The notes beneath the pieces were generated by a model. It was given only the letters and a program-made list of their open reading frames with translations, had not been told where the DNA came from and ran no database searches. 64,000 nt of DNA. It comes from Erwinia persicina. Lineage in GTDB: Bacteria; Pseudomonadota; Gammaproteobacteria; Enterobacterales; Enterobacteriaceae. The stretch spans positions 704,566 to 768,565 of the forward strand of contig NZ_JACYMO010000001.1 in the NCBI RefSeq assembly GCF_014838825.1, given 5' to 3'. Below are positions 26,642-35,897 of the stretch, piece after piece. Both the position numbers and the translations under genes were made by a program. Each line of letters starts with the position of its first letter. Position 1 is the stretch's first letter.

Positions 26642-27562
26642 TCAGGCATGTGCCCGCTGGCGATCGACCTCTGTCCCCGGCATTCTGTCGCGATCACCAT
26701 ACAGGGTGAAGTCGAAATCAATCGAGAAGAATGGCCGGGTCAGTTTTTTCACGGCCAGCGCCCCGGCCGCTGTGATTTTATGTACCTTCGGTACCAGCCC
26801 TTCCCGGCTGGCAAAGGCAAAATCATCCCACAGATACTCATCGCCATCGATATTGATTTGGGTGGTGAGCATCCGGCAGCCCTGAGCCCGGATAAAAAAG
26901 TGAATATGGGCCGGCCGGCGGCCATGACGCCCCAGCCTGCTCAGCAGCTGCTGGGTGGGGCCTTCCGGTGGACAGCCGTACCCCGCAGGCATGATGGTAC
27001 GCAACTGGTAACGGCCGTTATCGTCGGTCATGATAGTCCGCCGCAGGTTGAATGAGGGCTGGCTCTTATCAAAATAGGAGTAGTTACCGAGGGTATTGGC
27101 GTGCCAGACCTCGACGCTGGCACGCGGCAGCGGCTTGCCCTCTTCATCACGTACGGTGCCCTGCATAAACAGCACCTCGCCTTTCTCCTCCTCCGTGCCG
27201 TCGTCCAGCCGCGCAAAGCCGTGGTACACCGGCGCGCCGGAGACATACAGCGGCCCTTCAATGGTGCGCGGCGTCCCGCCCTGTAACCCGGCCCGGACTT
27301 CTGCCTCATCCGAGCGGATATCAATAAACCGTTCCAGCCCCAGCCCGGCGGCCAGCAGGCCCATCTCATGAGCCATACCGCAGTCGGCCAGATACTCCAG
27401 CCCTTTCCACACTTCACCGGGCTGCAGGTCCAGATCCTCGATGGCGTTAAACAGGTCAGTGAGCAGGCGGACCGTCACCTGCTGCACACGGGGATTGACC
27501 TCTCCTCTGGCCGTTTTAACAATAAAACGCTGAACCAGTATGCCGATTTCTTGCTTGTCCAT
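26642..27562 (-). CDS. catA: Catechol 1,2-dioxygenase (intradiol)
   Basis: 306 residues, cytoplasmic. An N-terminal helical dimer domain (about 1-100) and a beta-sandwich with Fe(III) ligands: Tyr in GNYSYFDK, Tyr in PAGYGCP, and two His in RPAHIHFF. It cleaves catechol to cis,cis-muconate, the first step of the catechol branch of the beta-ketoadipate pathway. Last of the minus-strand cat genes (catB-catC-catA in transcription order), 103 bases beyond catC. LysR control from catR is likely. Confidence 0.94.
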   Translation of the reverse strand: MDKQEIGILVQRFIVKTARGEVNPRVQQVTVRLLTDLFNAIEDLDLQPGEVWKGLEYLADCGMAHEMGLLAAGLGLERFIDIRSDEAEVRAGLQGGTPRTIEGPLYVSGAPVYHGFARLDDGTEEEKGEVLFMQGTVRDEEGKPLPRASVEVWHANTLGNYSYFDKSQPSFNLRRTIMTDDNGRYQLRTIMPAGYGCPPEGPTQQLLSRLGRHGRRPAHIHFFIRAQGCRMLTTQINIDGDEYLWDDFAFASREGLVPKVHKITAAGALAVKKLTRPFFSIDFDFTLYGDRDRMPGTEVDRQRAHA

Positions 27563-27665
27563 AGTGCAACTCCCTTTCAGGTTGTTATACCTCCTGTTGC
27601 CGGTGAAGCAGGGCGCGGCTCTGCGGCCGCAGACAGGGGGCAGTAGGGTACAGTTAGCGGGTGCG

Positions 27666-27956
27666 CTAGCGATCGTCCTCGCGGACCGAAGACGGATGCC
27701 GGGACAGCGGGATCACCTGAATCTGCATCCAGGGAAAAAGCGGCAGCGTGGAAAGTAACTGATGCAGCTCCTCCACGGACGCCACGTCAAACAGGCTGAT
27801 GTTGGAATACTGCCCGGCGATGCGCCACAGATGACGCCACTGGCCGCTGGCCTGCAAAGCCTGTGCCCGCGCCTTCTCTTCGGCTTTTAAGGACGCCACC
27901 TCTCGCTGCGGCAGGGCGTGGGGCAGGCAGACGTCCATTCTGACGTGAAACAACAT
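27666..27956 (-). CDS. catC: Muconolactone isomerase
   Basis: 96 residues, the normal size for CatC. It begins MLFHVRMDV with the short ferredoxin-like fold and conserved EEKARAQ and GQWRHLWRIAGQYSNISLFDV segments. It converts muconolactone to beta-ketoadipate enol-lactone, feeding PcaD. It lies between catB and catA (15 bases after catB). Confidence 0.93.
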   Translation of the reverse strand: MLFHVRMDVCLPHALPQREVASLKAEEKARAQALQASGQWRHLWRIAGQYSNISLFDVASVEELHQLLSTLPLFPWMQIQVIPLSRHPSSVREDDR

Positions 27957-27971
27957 AAGTCACTCCTTCTC

Positions 27972-29084
27972 TCATCGGCGACGCAGTGCCGCCACTTTGT
28001 CGGTGTCAATATCAATGCCCAGCCCCGGGCCGGCAGGAACCTGCAGCATAAAGTCGCGCCAGACCATCGGCGTGGTCAGAATGTCCTCCGTCAGCAGCAG
28101 CGGCCCGAACAGTTCGGTGCCAAACGTCATTTCGCTGAAGGTGGAAAACAGATGTGCCGATGCGGCCGTACCCGGTGCCCCCTCCAGCATGGTGCCGCCG
28201 TACAGGGCGATACCGTGCAGGCGGGCAATATCAGCGACCTGGCGGGCGGCCGTCAGCCCTCCTGACTGGCTGATCTTGACGGAAAATACGTCTGCTGCCG
28301 CCCGGCTGGCCAGCGTCAGGGCATCCTGCGGGCCGTTCAGGGCCTCGTCAGCGATGATCGGTAGGCTGAAGCGGCGCGCAAGCCGCCCCAGTCCGGCGTG
28401 ATTTTCCGCCCGGATCGGCTGCTCAACGGCGGCAATGCCGGCGGCTTCCAGTGCGGCCATTCCCTGCTCCGCCTCCCGCTCGTCCCAGGCCTGATTGACA
28501 TCCACCCGCAGGCAGGCCTGCTCCCCCAGTGCCCGCCGGACAGCCAGCACGTGGGCAACATCGGCACTGACATCGCGCAGGCCGATTTTGAGTTTGAAAA
28601 TACGATGCCGCCGCAGATCCAGCATTTTCTGCGCCTCGGCAATATCTTTGCCGGTATCGCCGCTGGCCAGCGTCCAGGCCACCGGCAGCGCTTCGTGCAT
28701 GCGCCCTCCCAGCAGCTCGCTGAGCGGGATATTCAGCCGCCGGGCCTGCGCATCCATCAGCGCCGTTTCCAGCGCACATTTGGCAAAGCGGTTGCCCTTC
28801 ACCGCGCGTTCCAGACGGGCCATCGCCGGGGCGACCCGTTGCGCATCCTGACCAATCAGCAGCGGTGCCAGCCAGCCGTCAATATTGGCCTTGATGCTTT
28901 CCGGGCTCTCTTCGCCATAGCTCAGACCGCCGATGGTGGTCGCCTCGCCCCAGCCGGTGATCCCGTCGTCGCAGACCATGCGCACCAGTACCAGGGTCTG
29001 CACCTTCATGGTGGTCATTGACAGGCGATGCGGGCGGATGGCGGGCACGTCTAATAACAGGGTTTCCACGGAGTCAATGATCAT
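27972..29084 (-). CDS. catB: Muconate cycloisomerase
   Basis: 370 residues, enolase superfamily. The KLKIGL motif gives the catalytic Lys; the metal-binding residues lie in DVNQAWDE, AVEQPI and IADEAL, and the second Lys lies in VKISQSGG. It turns cis,cis-muconate into (+)-muconolactone. First gene of the catBCA transcript. It is divergent from catR with 111 bases between. Confidence 0.94.
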   Translation of the reverse strand: MIIDSVETLLLDVPAIRPHRLSMTTMKVQTLVLVRMVCDDGITGWGEATTIGGLSYGEESPESIKANIDGWLAPLLIGQDAQRVAPAMARLERAVKGNRFAKCALETALMDAQARRLNIPLSELLGGRMHEALPVAWTLASGDTGKDIAEAQKMLDLRRHRIFKLKIGLRDVSADVAHVLAVRRALGEQACLRVDVNQAWDEREAEQGMAALEAAGIAAVEQPIRAENHAGLGRLARRFSLPIIADEALNGPQDALTLASRAAADVFSVKISQSGGLTAARQVADIARLHGIALYGGTMLEGAPGTAASAHLFSTFSEMTFGTELFGPLLLTEDILTTPMVWRDFMLQVPAGPGLGIDIDTDKVAALRRR

Positions 29085-29176
29085 ATTTTTTGTCCAACAG
29101 CCGGGTCAGTTTGCCATGAAGATGACCCTATACCGTCCTGTAAAAAGGCGTCCAACACCCATTTCAACTGATCTTC

Positions 29177-29191
29177 ATACCCGGAAGGTAT
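29177..29191. promoter_or_regulatory. CatM/BenM-type operator (ATAC-N7-GTAT) over catR ribosome site
   Basis: ATAC-CCGGAAG-GTAT is an exact match to the ATAC-N7-GTAT sites recognised by CatM/BenM in Acinetobacter. It overlaps the GGAAG Shine-Dalgarno of the regulator gene, suggesting autoregulation. A near copy with a six-base spacer (ATAC-N6-GTAA) lies at 29130-29143. Confidence 0.55.
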
Positions 29192-29195
29192 CGCC

Positions 29196-30110
29196 ATGGA
29201 ACTGCGCCACTTACGCTATTTTGTAGCCGTTGCAGAAGAGAAAAACTTCAGCCGGGCGGCCCTGCGCCTGCATATCAGCCAGCCGCCGTTAAGCCGCCAG
29301 ATACGCCAGCTGGAAGACGATCTCGGGGCGGAGCTGTTTGTCCGGGCATCGCGTCCGCTGGCGCTGACCGGGGCAGGACGGTTTTTCTATTATCACGCCG
29401 TGCAGTTACTTGCCGGGGCGCGGGAGCTGAAGGCGATGACCCGGCGCATCGGCCAGCCCGGACGCACGCTCACCCTCGGGGTGGCCGCCTCAACGCTGTA
29501 CGGCCTGCTGCCGCCGATCCTGCAGCGCTTTCGTGCCGATCTGCCGCAGGTGGCCCTTCATCTGCAGGAGACGGCAGCCGCTGAACAGGGGCTGGCGCTG
29601 AAAGACGGGGTTATCGACGTCGGGTTTGGTCGCCACTGTGACGGTGATACAGGGCTGCGGCAGATCACTCTGCGCCAGGAACCGCTGATGGTGGCGATGA
29701 CGCATCACCACCCGCTGGCCGGCGCAGCGGCGTTAACCTTGCACGATTTGCGGAGGGACACTCTGCTGGTCTGCCCGCAGGCACCGCAGCCGGGTCCGGC
29801 TGACCCGCTGCTGCAGGCCTGCCGTGCTAACGCGTTTGCACCAGGCCGTATTGTCGAAGTTGCCGGATTTCAGCTTGCCCTCGCACTGGCTGCCGCCGGC
29901 GAGGGCGCCGCGCTGGTCCCGGCGTGCCTTCAGAACCTGCAGCGCGATGCGGTGGTTTACCGGCCGCTGGCGGAGCCTGAACTGTTTTCACCGGTGGTGA
30001 TGAGCACCCGCCAGCAGGACCGGTCAGAGGATATTTCCCGGCTTCTGCGCCTGATTTACCAGCTGTATGAGGAGCGCAATATCCCCTATATCAGACCTGC
30101 GGGGGGGTAA
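29196..30110 (+). CDS. catR: LysR-type regulator of catechol degradation
   Basis: 304 residues with an N-terminal winged helix-turn-helix (MELRHLRYFVAVAEEKNFSRAA then SQPPLSRQIRQLEDDLGAELF) and an effector domain (about 90-300). The sequence fits the CatR/CatM/BenM group, which responds to muconate. It is divergent from catBCA, and pcaIJFD follow in the same direction. Symbol by context: catR in Pseudomonas terms, catM in Acinetobacter. I cannot distinguish them from the sequence. Confidence 0.85.
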   Translation: MELRHLRYFVAVAEEKNFSRAALRLHISQPPLSRQIRQLEDDLGAELFVRASRPLALTGAGRFFYYHAVQLLAGARELKAMTRRIGQPGRTLTLGVAASTLYGLLPPILQRFRADLPQVALHLQETAAAEQGLALKDGVIDVGFGRHCDGDTGLRQITLRQEPLMVAMTHHHPLAGAAALTLHDLRRDTLLVCPQAPQPGPADPLLQACRANAFAPGRIVEVAGFQLALALAAAGEGAALVPACLQNLQRDAVVYRPLAEPELFSPVVMSTRQQDRSEDISRLLRLIYQLYEERNIPYIRPAGG

Positions 30111-30225
30111 CGCCCCCAGGCCTGTGATGCCCTGCGCGACACTTCGCTCTTTTCGCCCTTGCTGACAATTTTTTCATCTCATAAGTTGGCCCCTGTCAAC
30201 ATTGTCTGCCTGCTCAGGAATAAAC

Positions 30226-30921
30226 ATGATCGACAAAAGCTGCTCTTCTGCTGACGCTGCCGTCGCAGATATCCAGGATAACGCCACCGTGATGATCGGC
30301 GGTTTTGGCCCCGCCGGCCAGCCCTGCTCGCTGCTGGATGCCCTTGTCCGCCGCCGCCCCCGCGGGCTGACGCTGATCAGCAATAACGCGGGTAACGGCG
30401 ACCACGGGCTGGCCGCCCTGCTCAACGCGGGCTGTGTGCGAAAAATGGTCTGCTCTTTCCCGCGCCAGCCGGACTCGTGGGTGTTTGACCGCCTTTACCG
30501 CCGGGGCGACATCGACCTGGAACTGGTACCGCAGGGTAACCTGGTGGCCCGTATCCAGGCAGGGGGGGCCGGCCTGGGCGGGATATTCACCCCCACTGGC
30601 GTGGGCACCGCACTGGCGACAGGCAAGGAAGTGCGCGACATTGCCGGACGTCAGTACGTCTTTGAACTGCCGCTGCGGGCCGACTATGCGCTGATACGCG
30701 CGGAGTGCGCCGACCGCTGGGGAAACCTGACATTCAATAAAGCCGCCCGTAATTTTAATCCGATTATGGCCATGGCGGCCGACTGCACCATCGCGGAAAC
30801 CCACCATCAGGTGCCGCTGGGGTCGCTGGATCCGGAGGCGGTCGTCACCCCCGGCATTTTTGTACAACGCGTGGTGGTCGCCTCCCGGTCGCTGCCCGCT
30901 GCCACAGAAGGACACCCCTGA
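30226..30921 (+). CDS. pcaI: 3-oxoadipate CoA-transferase subunit A
   Basis: 231 residues from the ATG at 30226, which has an AGGA site seven bases before; a TTG eight codons earlier is not needed. MIGGFGPAGQPCSLLDAL carries the GGFGxxGxP motif of the alpha subunit of family I CoA-transferases. With PcaJ it moves CoA from succinyl-CoA to beta-ketoadipate. The ATG of pcaJ is one base beyond its stop. First gene of pcaIJFD, 115 bases after catR. Confidence 0.92.
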   Translation: MIDKSCSSADAAVADIQDNATVMIGGFGPAGQPCSLLDALVRRRPRGLTLISNNAGNGDHGLAALLNAGCVRKMVCSFPRQPDSWVFDRLYRRGDIDLELVPQGNLVARIQAGGAGLGGIFTPTGVGTALATGKEVRDIAGRQYVFELPLRADYALIRAECADRWGNLTFNKAARNFNPIMAMAADCTIAETHHQVPLGSLDPEAVVTPGIFVQRVVVASRSLPAATEGHP

Positions 30922-30922
30922 A

Positions 30923-31588
30923 ATGGAGATTGCCAGACTCAGTCATGACGGGCTGGCCGCCCGCATCGCCCGGGATATACCGGAAGGTTCGTACGTCAAC
31001 CTGGGCATCGGCCTGCCAACCCGCATCGCGGATTTCCTTCCGCCCGATAAAGACATTTTTCTGCACAGCGAAAATGGCATCCTCGGTATGGGCCCGGCCC
31101 CGGCCGCCGGTCACGAGGATCCCGAACTGATCAACGCCGGTAAACAGACGGTTACCCTGCTGCCCGGGGGCTGTTTTTTCCACCACGCGGACTCGTTCGC
31201 CATGATCCGCGGCGGTCACCTGGATATCTGCGTGCTCGGGGCCTACCAGGTTTCCGCCGGGGGCGACCTGGCTAACTGGAGCACCGGCAAAGCGGAGGCG
31301 ATCCCGGCGGTGGGCGGGGCGATGGACCTGGCTATCGGTGCGCGCCAGGTGATAGTGATGACCGAACATCTGACCAAAAGTGGCGTCTGTAAAATCGTCA
31401 GGCAGTGCAGTTATCCGCTGACCGGCGTCGCCTGTATTCGCCGGATTTACAGCGATATGGCAGTGATGGACATTACTCCGGCGGGCCTGGTGGTGCGCGA
31501 ACTTCACTGCGGTATCACCCCTGAGCAGCTCCAGGCAGTGACGCCCGCTGAACTGACGTTTGACCTGACGCCGGGGACAGCGCAATGA
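30923..31588 (+). CDS. pcaJ: 3-oxoadipate CoA-transferase subunit B
   Basis: 221 residues; the real start is MEIARLSHDG at 30923 with an AGAAGGA site, 21 codons inside a longer open frame. LHSENGILGMGPAP contains the catalytic Glu (SENG motif) of the beta subunit. It pairs with pcaI. Its stop overlaps the pcaF start by four bases (ATGA). Confidence 0.93.
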   Translation: MEIARLSHDGLAARIARDIPEGSYVNLGIGLPTRIADFLPPDKDIFLHSENGILGMGPAPAAGHEDPELINAGKQTVTLLPGGCFFHHADSFAMIRGGHLDICVLGAYQVSAGGDLANWSTGKAEAIPAVGGAMDLAIGARQVIVMTEHLTKSGVCKIVRQCSYPLTGVACIRRIYSDMAVMDITPAGLVVRELHCGITPEQLQAVTPAELTFDLTPGTAQ

Positions 31589-32787
31589 ACGCCGCCTGGC
31601 TCTGTGATGCTGTCCGCACCCCGTTCGGCAAGCTGAACGGCTGTCTGGCCACGGTGCGTACCGATAACCTGGCCGCCCTGCCGATCTCCCGCCTGATGCA
31701 GCGCTACCCGGCGCTGGACTGGAGCCTGCTGGACGATGTGCTGCTGGGCTGCACCAATCAGGCCGGCGAGGACAACCGCAACGTGGCCCGCATGGCACTG
31801 CTGCTGGCCGGGTTGCCGACTTCCGTCCCCGGCTGCACGCTGAACCGCCTGTGTGGCTCCAGCCTGGACGCGGTGGCCACGGCGGCCAGAGCCCTGCGCG
31901 CCGGCGACGCTGACCTGATGATTGCGGGGGGCGTGGAGAGCATGTCGCGCGCGCCCTACGTGATGGCCAAGGCCGCACACCCCTTCAGCCGGCAGATGCA
32001 GCTGGAAGATACCACCATGGGCTGGCGGCTGATTAACCCGCAAATGAAGGCCCTGTACGGCGTTGAGACGATGCCGCAGACGGCAGAAAACGTTGCCCTG
32101 CGCTTCAGCATCAGCCGGGAAGACCAGGACGCTTTCGCCCTGCGCAGTCAGCGTCTTACCGCTGCCGCACGCGACAGGGGGTTTTACGCCAGCCAGGTAA
32201 TGAAGGTCTGCGTCTCATCGCCAAAAGGAGAAGCGCACTGGGTCACCCGGGATGAACACCCCCGGGCCACCTCGCTGCAGGCGCTGGCCACGCTGCCGCC
32301 GGTGGTTAACCCACAGGGCAGCGTGACGGCGGGCAACGCCTCCGGCCTGAACGACGGCGCCTGTGCGCTGCTGCTGGCCAGCGATCGCGGCCTGAAGCAG
32401 TCCGGGCTGAGGCCGCTGGCCCGCATCATTACCAGCGCGGTCACCGGTATTGAACCCACGATCATGGGCTTTGCCCCGGTGCAGGCAGTGCGCAAGGTGC
32501 TGGCGCGCGCAGGGCTCAGCCTCGGGCAGGTTGACGTGTTCGAACTGAATGAGGCCTTTGCTGCCCAGTCACTGGCCGTGACCCGTGCGCTGGGGCTGCC
32601 GGATGATGACGGGCGGGTGAACCCGAACGGGGGGGCCATTGCGCTGGGTCACCCGCTGGGTGCATCGGGGGCCAGGCTGGTGATGAATGCCGCCTGGGCC
32701 CTGCAGGAAGGCGGGGGCCGCTTCGCGCTCTGCGCCATGTGTATCGGCGTCGGTCAGGGCATCGCCCTGATGTTGGAGAGGGCATAA
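31585..32787 (+). CDS. pcaF: Beta-ketoadipyl-CoA thiolase
   Basis: 400 residues of the thiolase fold. Active-site Cys in NRLCGSSLDAV (about residue 90), the His in NPNGGAIALGHPLGASGAR and the late Cys in CIGVGQG. It splits beta-ketoadipyl-CoA into acetyl-CoA and succinyl-CoA, the last step of the route. Translationally coupled to pcaJ. Confidence 0.92.
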   Translation: MNAAWLCDAVRTPFGKLNGCLATVRTDNLAALPISRLMQRYPALDWSLLDDVLLGCTNQAGEDNRNVARMALLLAGLPTSVPGCTLNRLCGSSLDAVATAARALRAGDADLMIAGGVESMSRAPYVMAKAAHPFSRQMQLEDTTMGWRLINPQMKALYGVETMPQTAENVALRFSISREDQDAFALRSQRLTAAARDRGFYASQVMKVCVSSPKGEAHWVTRDEHPRATSLQALATLPPVVNPQGSVTAGNASGLNDGACALLLASDRGLKQSGLRPLARIITSAVTGIEPTIMGFAPVQAVRKVLARAGLSLGQVDVFELNEAFAAQSLAVTRALGLPDDDGRVNPNGGAIALGHPLGASGARLVMNAAWALQEGGGRFALCAMCIGVGQGIALMLERA

Positions 32788-32788
32788 C

Positions 32789-33556
32789 ATGAACATCGAT
32801 CACCGGCTGGATGGCCCGGTGGAAGCACCGCTGCTGGTGTTATCCAATCCGTTAGGTACCACCCTTGACCTGTGGCAGCCGCTGATGGCAGAGCTGACCC
32901 GCCACTTCCGTGTGCTGCGCTATAACGCGCGCGGGCACGGTGCCACCCCCCTGCCCGCGTCTGCGCTGACCCTCGAACGTCTCGGTCTGGATGTGATCGA
33001 TCTGCTGGATAAGCTGCAGGTGGAGCAGGCGCTATTTTGTGGTGTATCGCTCGGCGGGCTGACTGGCCTGTGGTTAAGCCGGTTTTATCCGCAGCGTTTT
33101 CAGCGCATGGTGGTAGCTAACACCGCCGCACGCATCGGCACGCAGCAAAACTGGTTAAACCGCGCGGCGCAGATACGCCGGGACGGTCTCAGTACGGTCG
33201 CCGCCACCTGTTCATCGCGCTGGTTCACGCCGGCGTTTGTGCGTGCGGCCCATCCTCAGGTTACCCGGCTGGTCATGCAGCTGGCGCACGCCGACCCGGC
33301 AGGCTATGCCGCATGCTGCGACGTGCTGGCCGCGGCCGACCTGCGCGCGGAAGTACGGCGGATGACGGTGCCGCTGCTGGTCATCGCCGGAGACGAGGAC
33401 CCGGTTACCACCGTCGAAGATGCCCGCTGGCTGACCAGCCATATTGCCGCCGCCTCGCTGGCCAGGTTACCGGCCTCGCACCTCTCCTGCATCGCCTGTC
33501 CCCAGGCGTTCAGCGAGGCCGTCAGTGAATTTCTGCTGCGCCGGGCCCGGGGCTAG
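32789..33556 (+). CDS. pcaD: 3-oxoadipate enol-lactonase
   Basis: 255 residues, alpha/beta hydrolase. Nucleophile motif GVSLGGLTG, Asp in VIAGDEDPVT and His in PASHLSCIA. It opens beta-ketoadipate enol-lactone to beta-ketoadipate, connecting CatC to PcaIJ. It starts two bases after pcaF ends, and its tail overlaps the convergent acyltransferase by four bases. With catABC and pcaIJF it completes the route from catechol to central metabolism. Confidence 0.92.
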   Translation: MNIDHRLDGPVEAPLLVLSNPLGTTLDLWQPLMAELTRHFRVLRYNARGHGATPLPASALTLERLGLDVIDLLDKLQVEQALFCGVSLGGLTGLWLSRFYPQRFQRMVVANTAARIGTQQNWLNRAAQIRRDGLSTVAATCSSRWFTPAFVRAAHPQVTRLVMQLAHADPAGYAACCDVLAAADLRAEVRRMTVPLLVIAGDEDPVTTVEDARWLTSHIAAASLARLPASHLSCIACPQAFSEAVSEFLLRRARG

Positions 33557-34629
33557 CGGGCGTCAAACTTCATACGCAGCAGCTTAGGGTAGATAAACAG
33601 GGACTGACCCCAGCCGCGGTTGAGCAGGGTCCACACCGCCACGGAGCAGCCGACGCACAGCGCCGTCATCACCAGTGGGAAACCCACCGCCCACAGCAGA
33701 GAAAACGCCGGGATGGCGAAGAGCTGATGGCCGACGGCATACAGGATCGCCGACAGACCAAAAAACTCGATAAAAATACGGTGCAGCACGTAAATCTGCA
33801 GCGTATTTTTACCCACCCAGTTTAGCCAGCGCAGGGAAAACTGTTGGTTCAGCCCGCGGCAGGCGGCAATACAGCCGAGGATCGCCACCACGCAGAGGAA
33901 CAGACTCTGTTCCAGCCCCAGCAGGCTGTGCCCGGCCGTCAGCAGCAGCAACAGCGCCCACGGCAGCAGATTCTCACGCCGCCATTCACTCCAGCGGATC
34001 AGGATCTCACTGTAAAACGATCCCAGCAGGAAGAAGATAAAGTACTGCGACAGGCTCTCCGGCCCCCAGCCCGGGATGATATTCGCTACCGCGGCGTAAT
34101 TCATGGCCACGGCGACCAGCAGAAGTGGCCGCTTCCGATCGCGGAACAGCCGGGCAAAGAGGAAAAACAGACCCAGAGCGTAGAGATACCAGGAGGCGCT
34201 CATCGCCAGCAGCATCAGCTTGATGAACTGCCACGGCGAGTCCGCCCAGGCAGCATTGAGATTACCGGAGAGGCGCTGCCCCATCATCCCCTGCGACACG
34301 CCGTTAATCATCAGCCACTGGATCGCCCCCCAGAGAAAATAGAGGTAAAACAGGTTGGTGACGCGACTGGTGAACACCTGCTTCCAGGGCCGGTTGCGGA
34401 TCGCATTCGCCGCCAGCAGGCCAGAGACAAAGAAGAATGCCGGCATGCGCAGCGGTGAGAGATGATGATTAAAGGCCAGCCAGAGCCGGGCCGGTAACTG
34501 CCCGGCGGTCAGATGGGGAATGATATCCGCGTAACCGGGAAGGACGACGTGATAAAGGACAACAAGTAAAATACATCCGCCTTTCAGGGTATTTACCCAG
34601 GCGATATCTTTTTTCTGAGTCGATGACAT
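33553..34629 (-). CDS. Acyltransferase-3 family membrane protein (copy 1)
   Basis: 358 residues from MSSTQKKDIAW at 34629, which has an AGGAGT site; the upstream 21-codon extension looks untranslated. Ten or so hydrophobic helices with the family motifs NTLKGGCILLVVLYH (His) and LSPLRMPAFFFVSGLLAAN, as in OatA/YfiQ-like O-acyltransferases. It likely transfers an acyl group to a sugar or glucan across the inner membrane; the substrate is unknown. It is the paralogue of the next gene and overlaps pcaD tail to tail. Confidence 0.8.
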   Translation of the reverse strand: MSSTQKKDIAWVNTLKGGCILLVVLYHVVLPGYADIIPHLTAGQLPARLWLAFNHHLSPLRMPAFFFVSGLLAANAIRNRPWKQVFTSRVTNLFYLYFLWGAIQWLMINGVSQGMMGQRLSGNLNAAWADSPWQFIKLMLLAMSASWYLYALGLFFLFARLFRDRKRPLLLVAVAMNYAAVANIIPGWGPESLSQYFIFFLLGSFYSEILIRWSEWRRENLLPWALLLLLTAGHSLLGLEQSLFLCVVAILGCIAACRGLNQQFSLRWLNWVGKNTLQIYVLHRIFIEFFGLSAILYAVGHQLFAIPAFSLLWAVGFPLVMTALCVGCSVAVWTLLNRGWGQSLFIYPKLLRMKFDAR

Positions 34630-34762
34630 AGCGGGACTCCTGCTGTGGTGGTCTGGTGGTGAAAAAAGAGAAAGTCTGCCTCCGTTATGCACGGTTTATT
34701 ATATTTATTGGTTTTCTTAACATACCAACCCGCCGTATTCCGTTACCGGGCCTGGCGGGCAT

Positions 34763-34790
34763 AAAAAAGGCCGATAAAGATTACCGGCCA
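34763..34790 (-). terminator. Terminator after acyltransferase copy 2
   Basis: On the minus strand a GGCCGGTAATC hairpin with GGCC pairs and a six-T tail follows the stop at 34803. Confidence 0.8.
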
Positions 34791-34802
34791 TCAGAGTCTG
34801 CA

Positions 34803-35897
34803 TCAGCCGTTGCTGACGGCTTTTTCCGCAGGCGGCCGCTTACGCAGCAGTCGCGGATAAACAAACAGCGCTTTACCGGGACCGCGGTTTAACAGATTCC
34901 AGGCGACCAGGGATATACAGGTGGTCACCGCCACCGCCACTACCGGCAGCAGCAGCGCCCAGGTCAGCGAGAAGGCTTGACTGTCGAACAGGCTGTATTT
35001 CACCGCCAGCGTCAGCATGGTCAGGCCCAGCAGTTCAATAAAGATGCGGTGCAGCACGTATATCTGCAGGGTGTTACGACCAATCCAGTTCAGCCAGGCC
35101 ATATTGAAACGATTATTCAGCGCCCGGCAGAATACAATACCGGCCACAATTGCCACGATGCAGTAGAACGGGTTTTTCATCATGCCCGCAGCGTGGTGCG
35201 CTACCCCGATCAGCACCATCGCGGCCAGCAGCGTCAGATGGCGACGCGACAGCTGGCTGATCTCCACCAGCGTATGGCTGAAGAAGGCCCCCAGCACGAA
35301 ATAAACAAAGTTCTGTACCACCCCGTTTGGCCCCCAGCCTGGCACCAGATGAAATTGGGTGGCGTAGTTGAGGAGGATCGCCCCCACCAGCAGTAACGTC
35401 TTCTGACGGTGGAACAGTTTCGCGGCGATAAAATAGCCTGCCAGCGCGTACAGGTACCACAGGCTGGTCATTGACAGCGTCAGCAGCTTAACAAACTCCA
35501 GCGGCGTACTGGCATAAGCCGCATTCACCGAGGTCGAGAGTTTTTGTCCAATAAGATTGGCAGAAATATTATAAATACTGGCCCACTGGATCACGCCCCA
35601 GAGGATATACAGATAGAGAATATTGGTGAATTTTTTAGTAAATACCTCACTCCAGCTCTTTTTACTGATGGCACTGGCCGCCAGTAAACCGGAGACGAAA
35701 AAGAAGGCCGGCATCCGCAGCGGTGAAAGGTATTTATTAAAGATCACCCACATTTCAGACGGTATCATTCCGGCCGTCAGATAAGGCAGGGAGGGAATAA
35801 ACGTGGTGATAATGGTGTGGTGCAGGACCACCAGTAATATACAGCCCCCCTTGAGGGTATTAATCCAGAGGACTTCTTGCTTGCCAGTGACAGACAT
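34803..35897 (-). CDS. Acyltransferase-3 family membrane protein (copy 2)
   Basis: 364 residues and clearly paralogous to the preceding gene (same NTLKGGCILLVVL and LSPLRMPAFFFVSGLLAA motifs, roughly half the residues identical in the N-terminal part). About ten membrane helices. It has its own terminator and a 205-base upstream spacer, so it is probably transcribed alone. The duplicated pair may modify two different substrates. No sequence feature tells which surface polymer it acts on. Confidence 0.8.
   Translation of the reverse strand: MSVTGKQEVLWINTLKGGCILLVVLHHTIITTFIPSLPYLTAGMIPSEMWVIFNKYLSPLRMPAFFFVSGLLAASAISKKSWSEVFTKKFTNILYLYILWGVIQWASIYNISANLIGQKLSTSVNAAYASTPLEFVKLLTLSMTSLWYLYALAGYFIAAKLFHRQKTLLLVGAILLNYATQFHLVPGWGPNGVVQNFVYFVLGAFFSHTLVEISQLSRRHLTLLAAMVLIGVAHHAAGMMKNPFYCIVAIVAGIVFCRALNNRFNMAWLNWIGRNTLQIYVLHRIFIELLGLTMLTLAVKYSLFDSQAFSLTWALLLPVVAVAVTTCISLVAWNLLNRGPGKALFVYPRLLRKRPPAEKAVSNG

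Noticed and set aside
30184..30203. GTTG/CAAC inverted pair before pcaI as operator
   Set aside because: Only four bases per half; too short to assign to CatR or PcaR.
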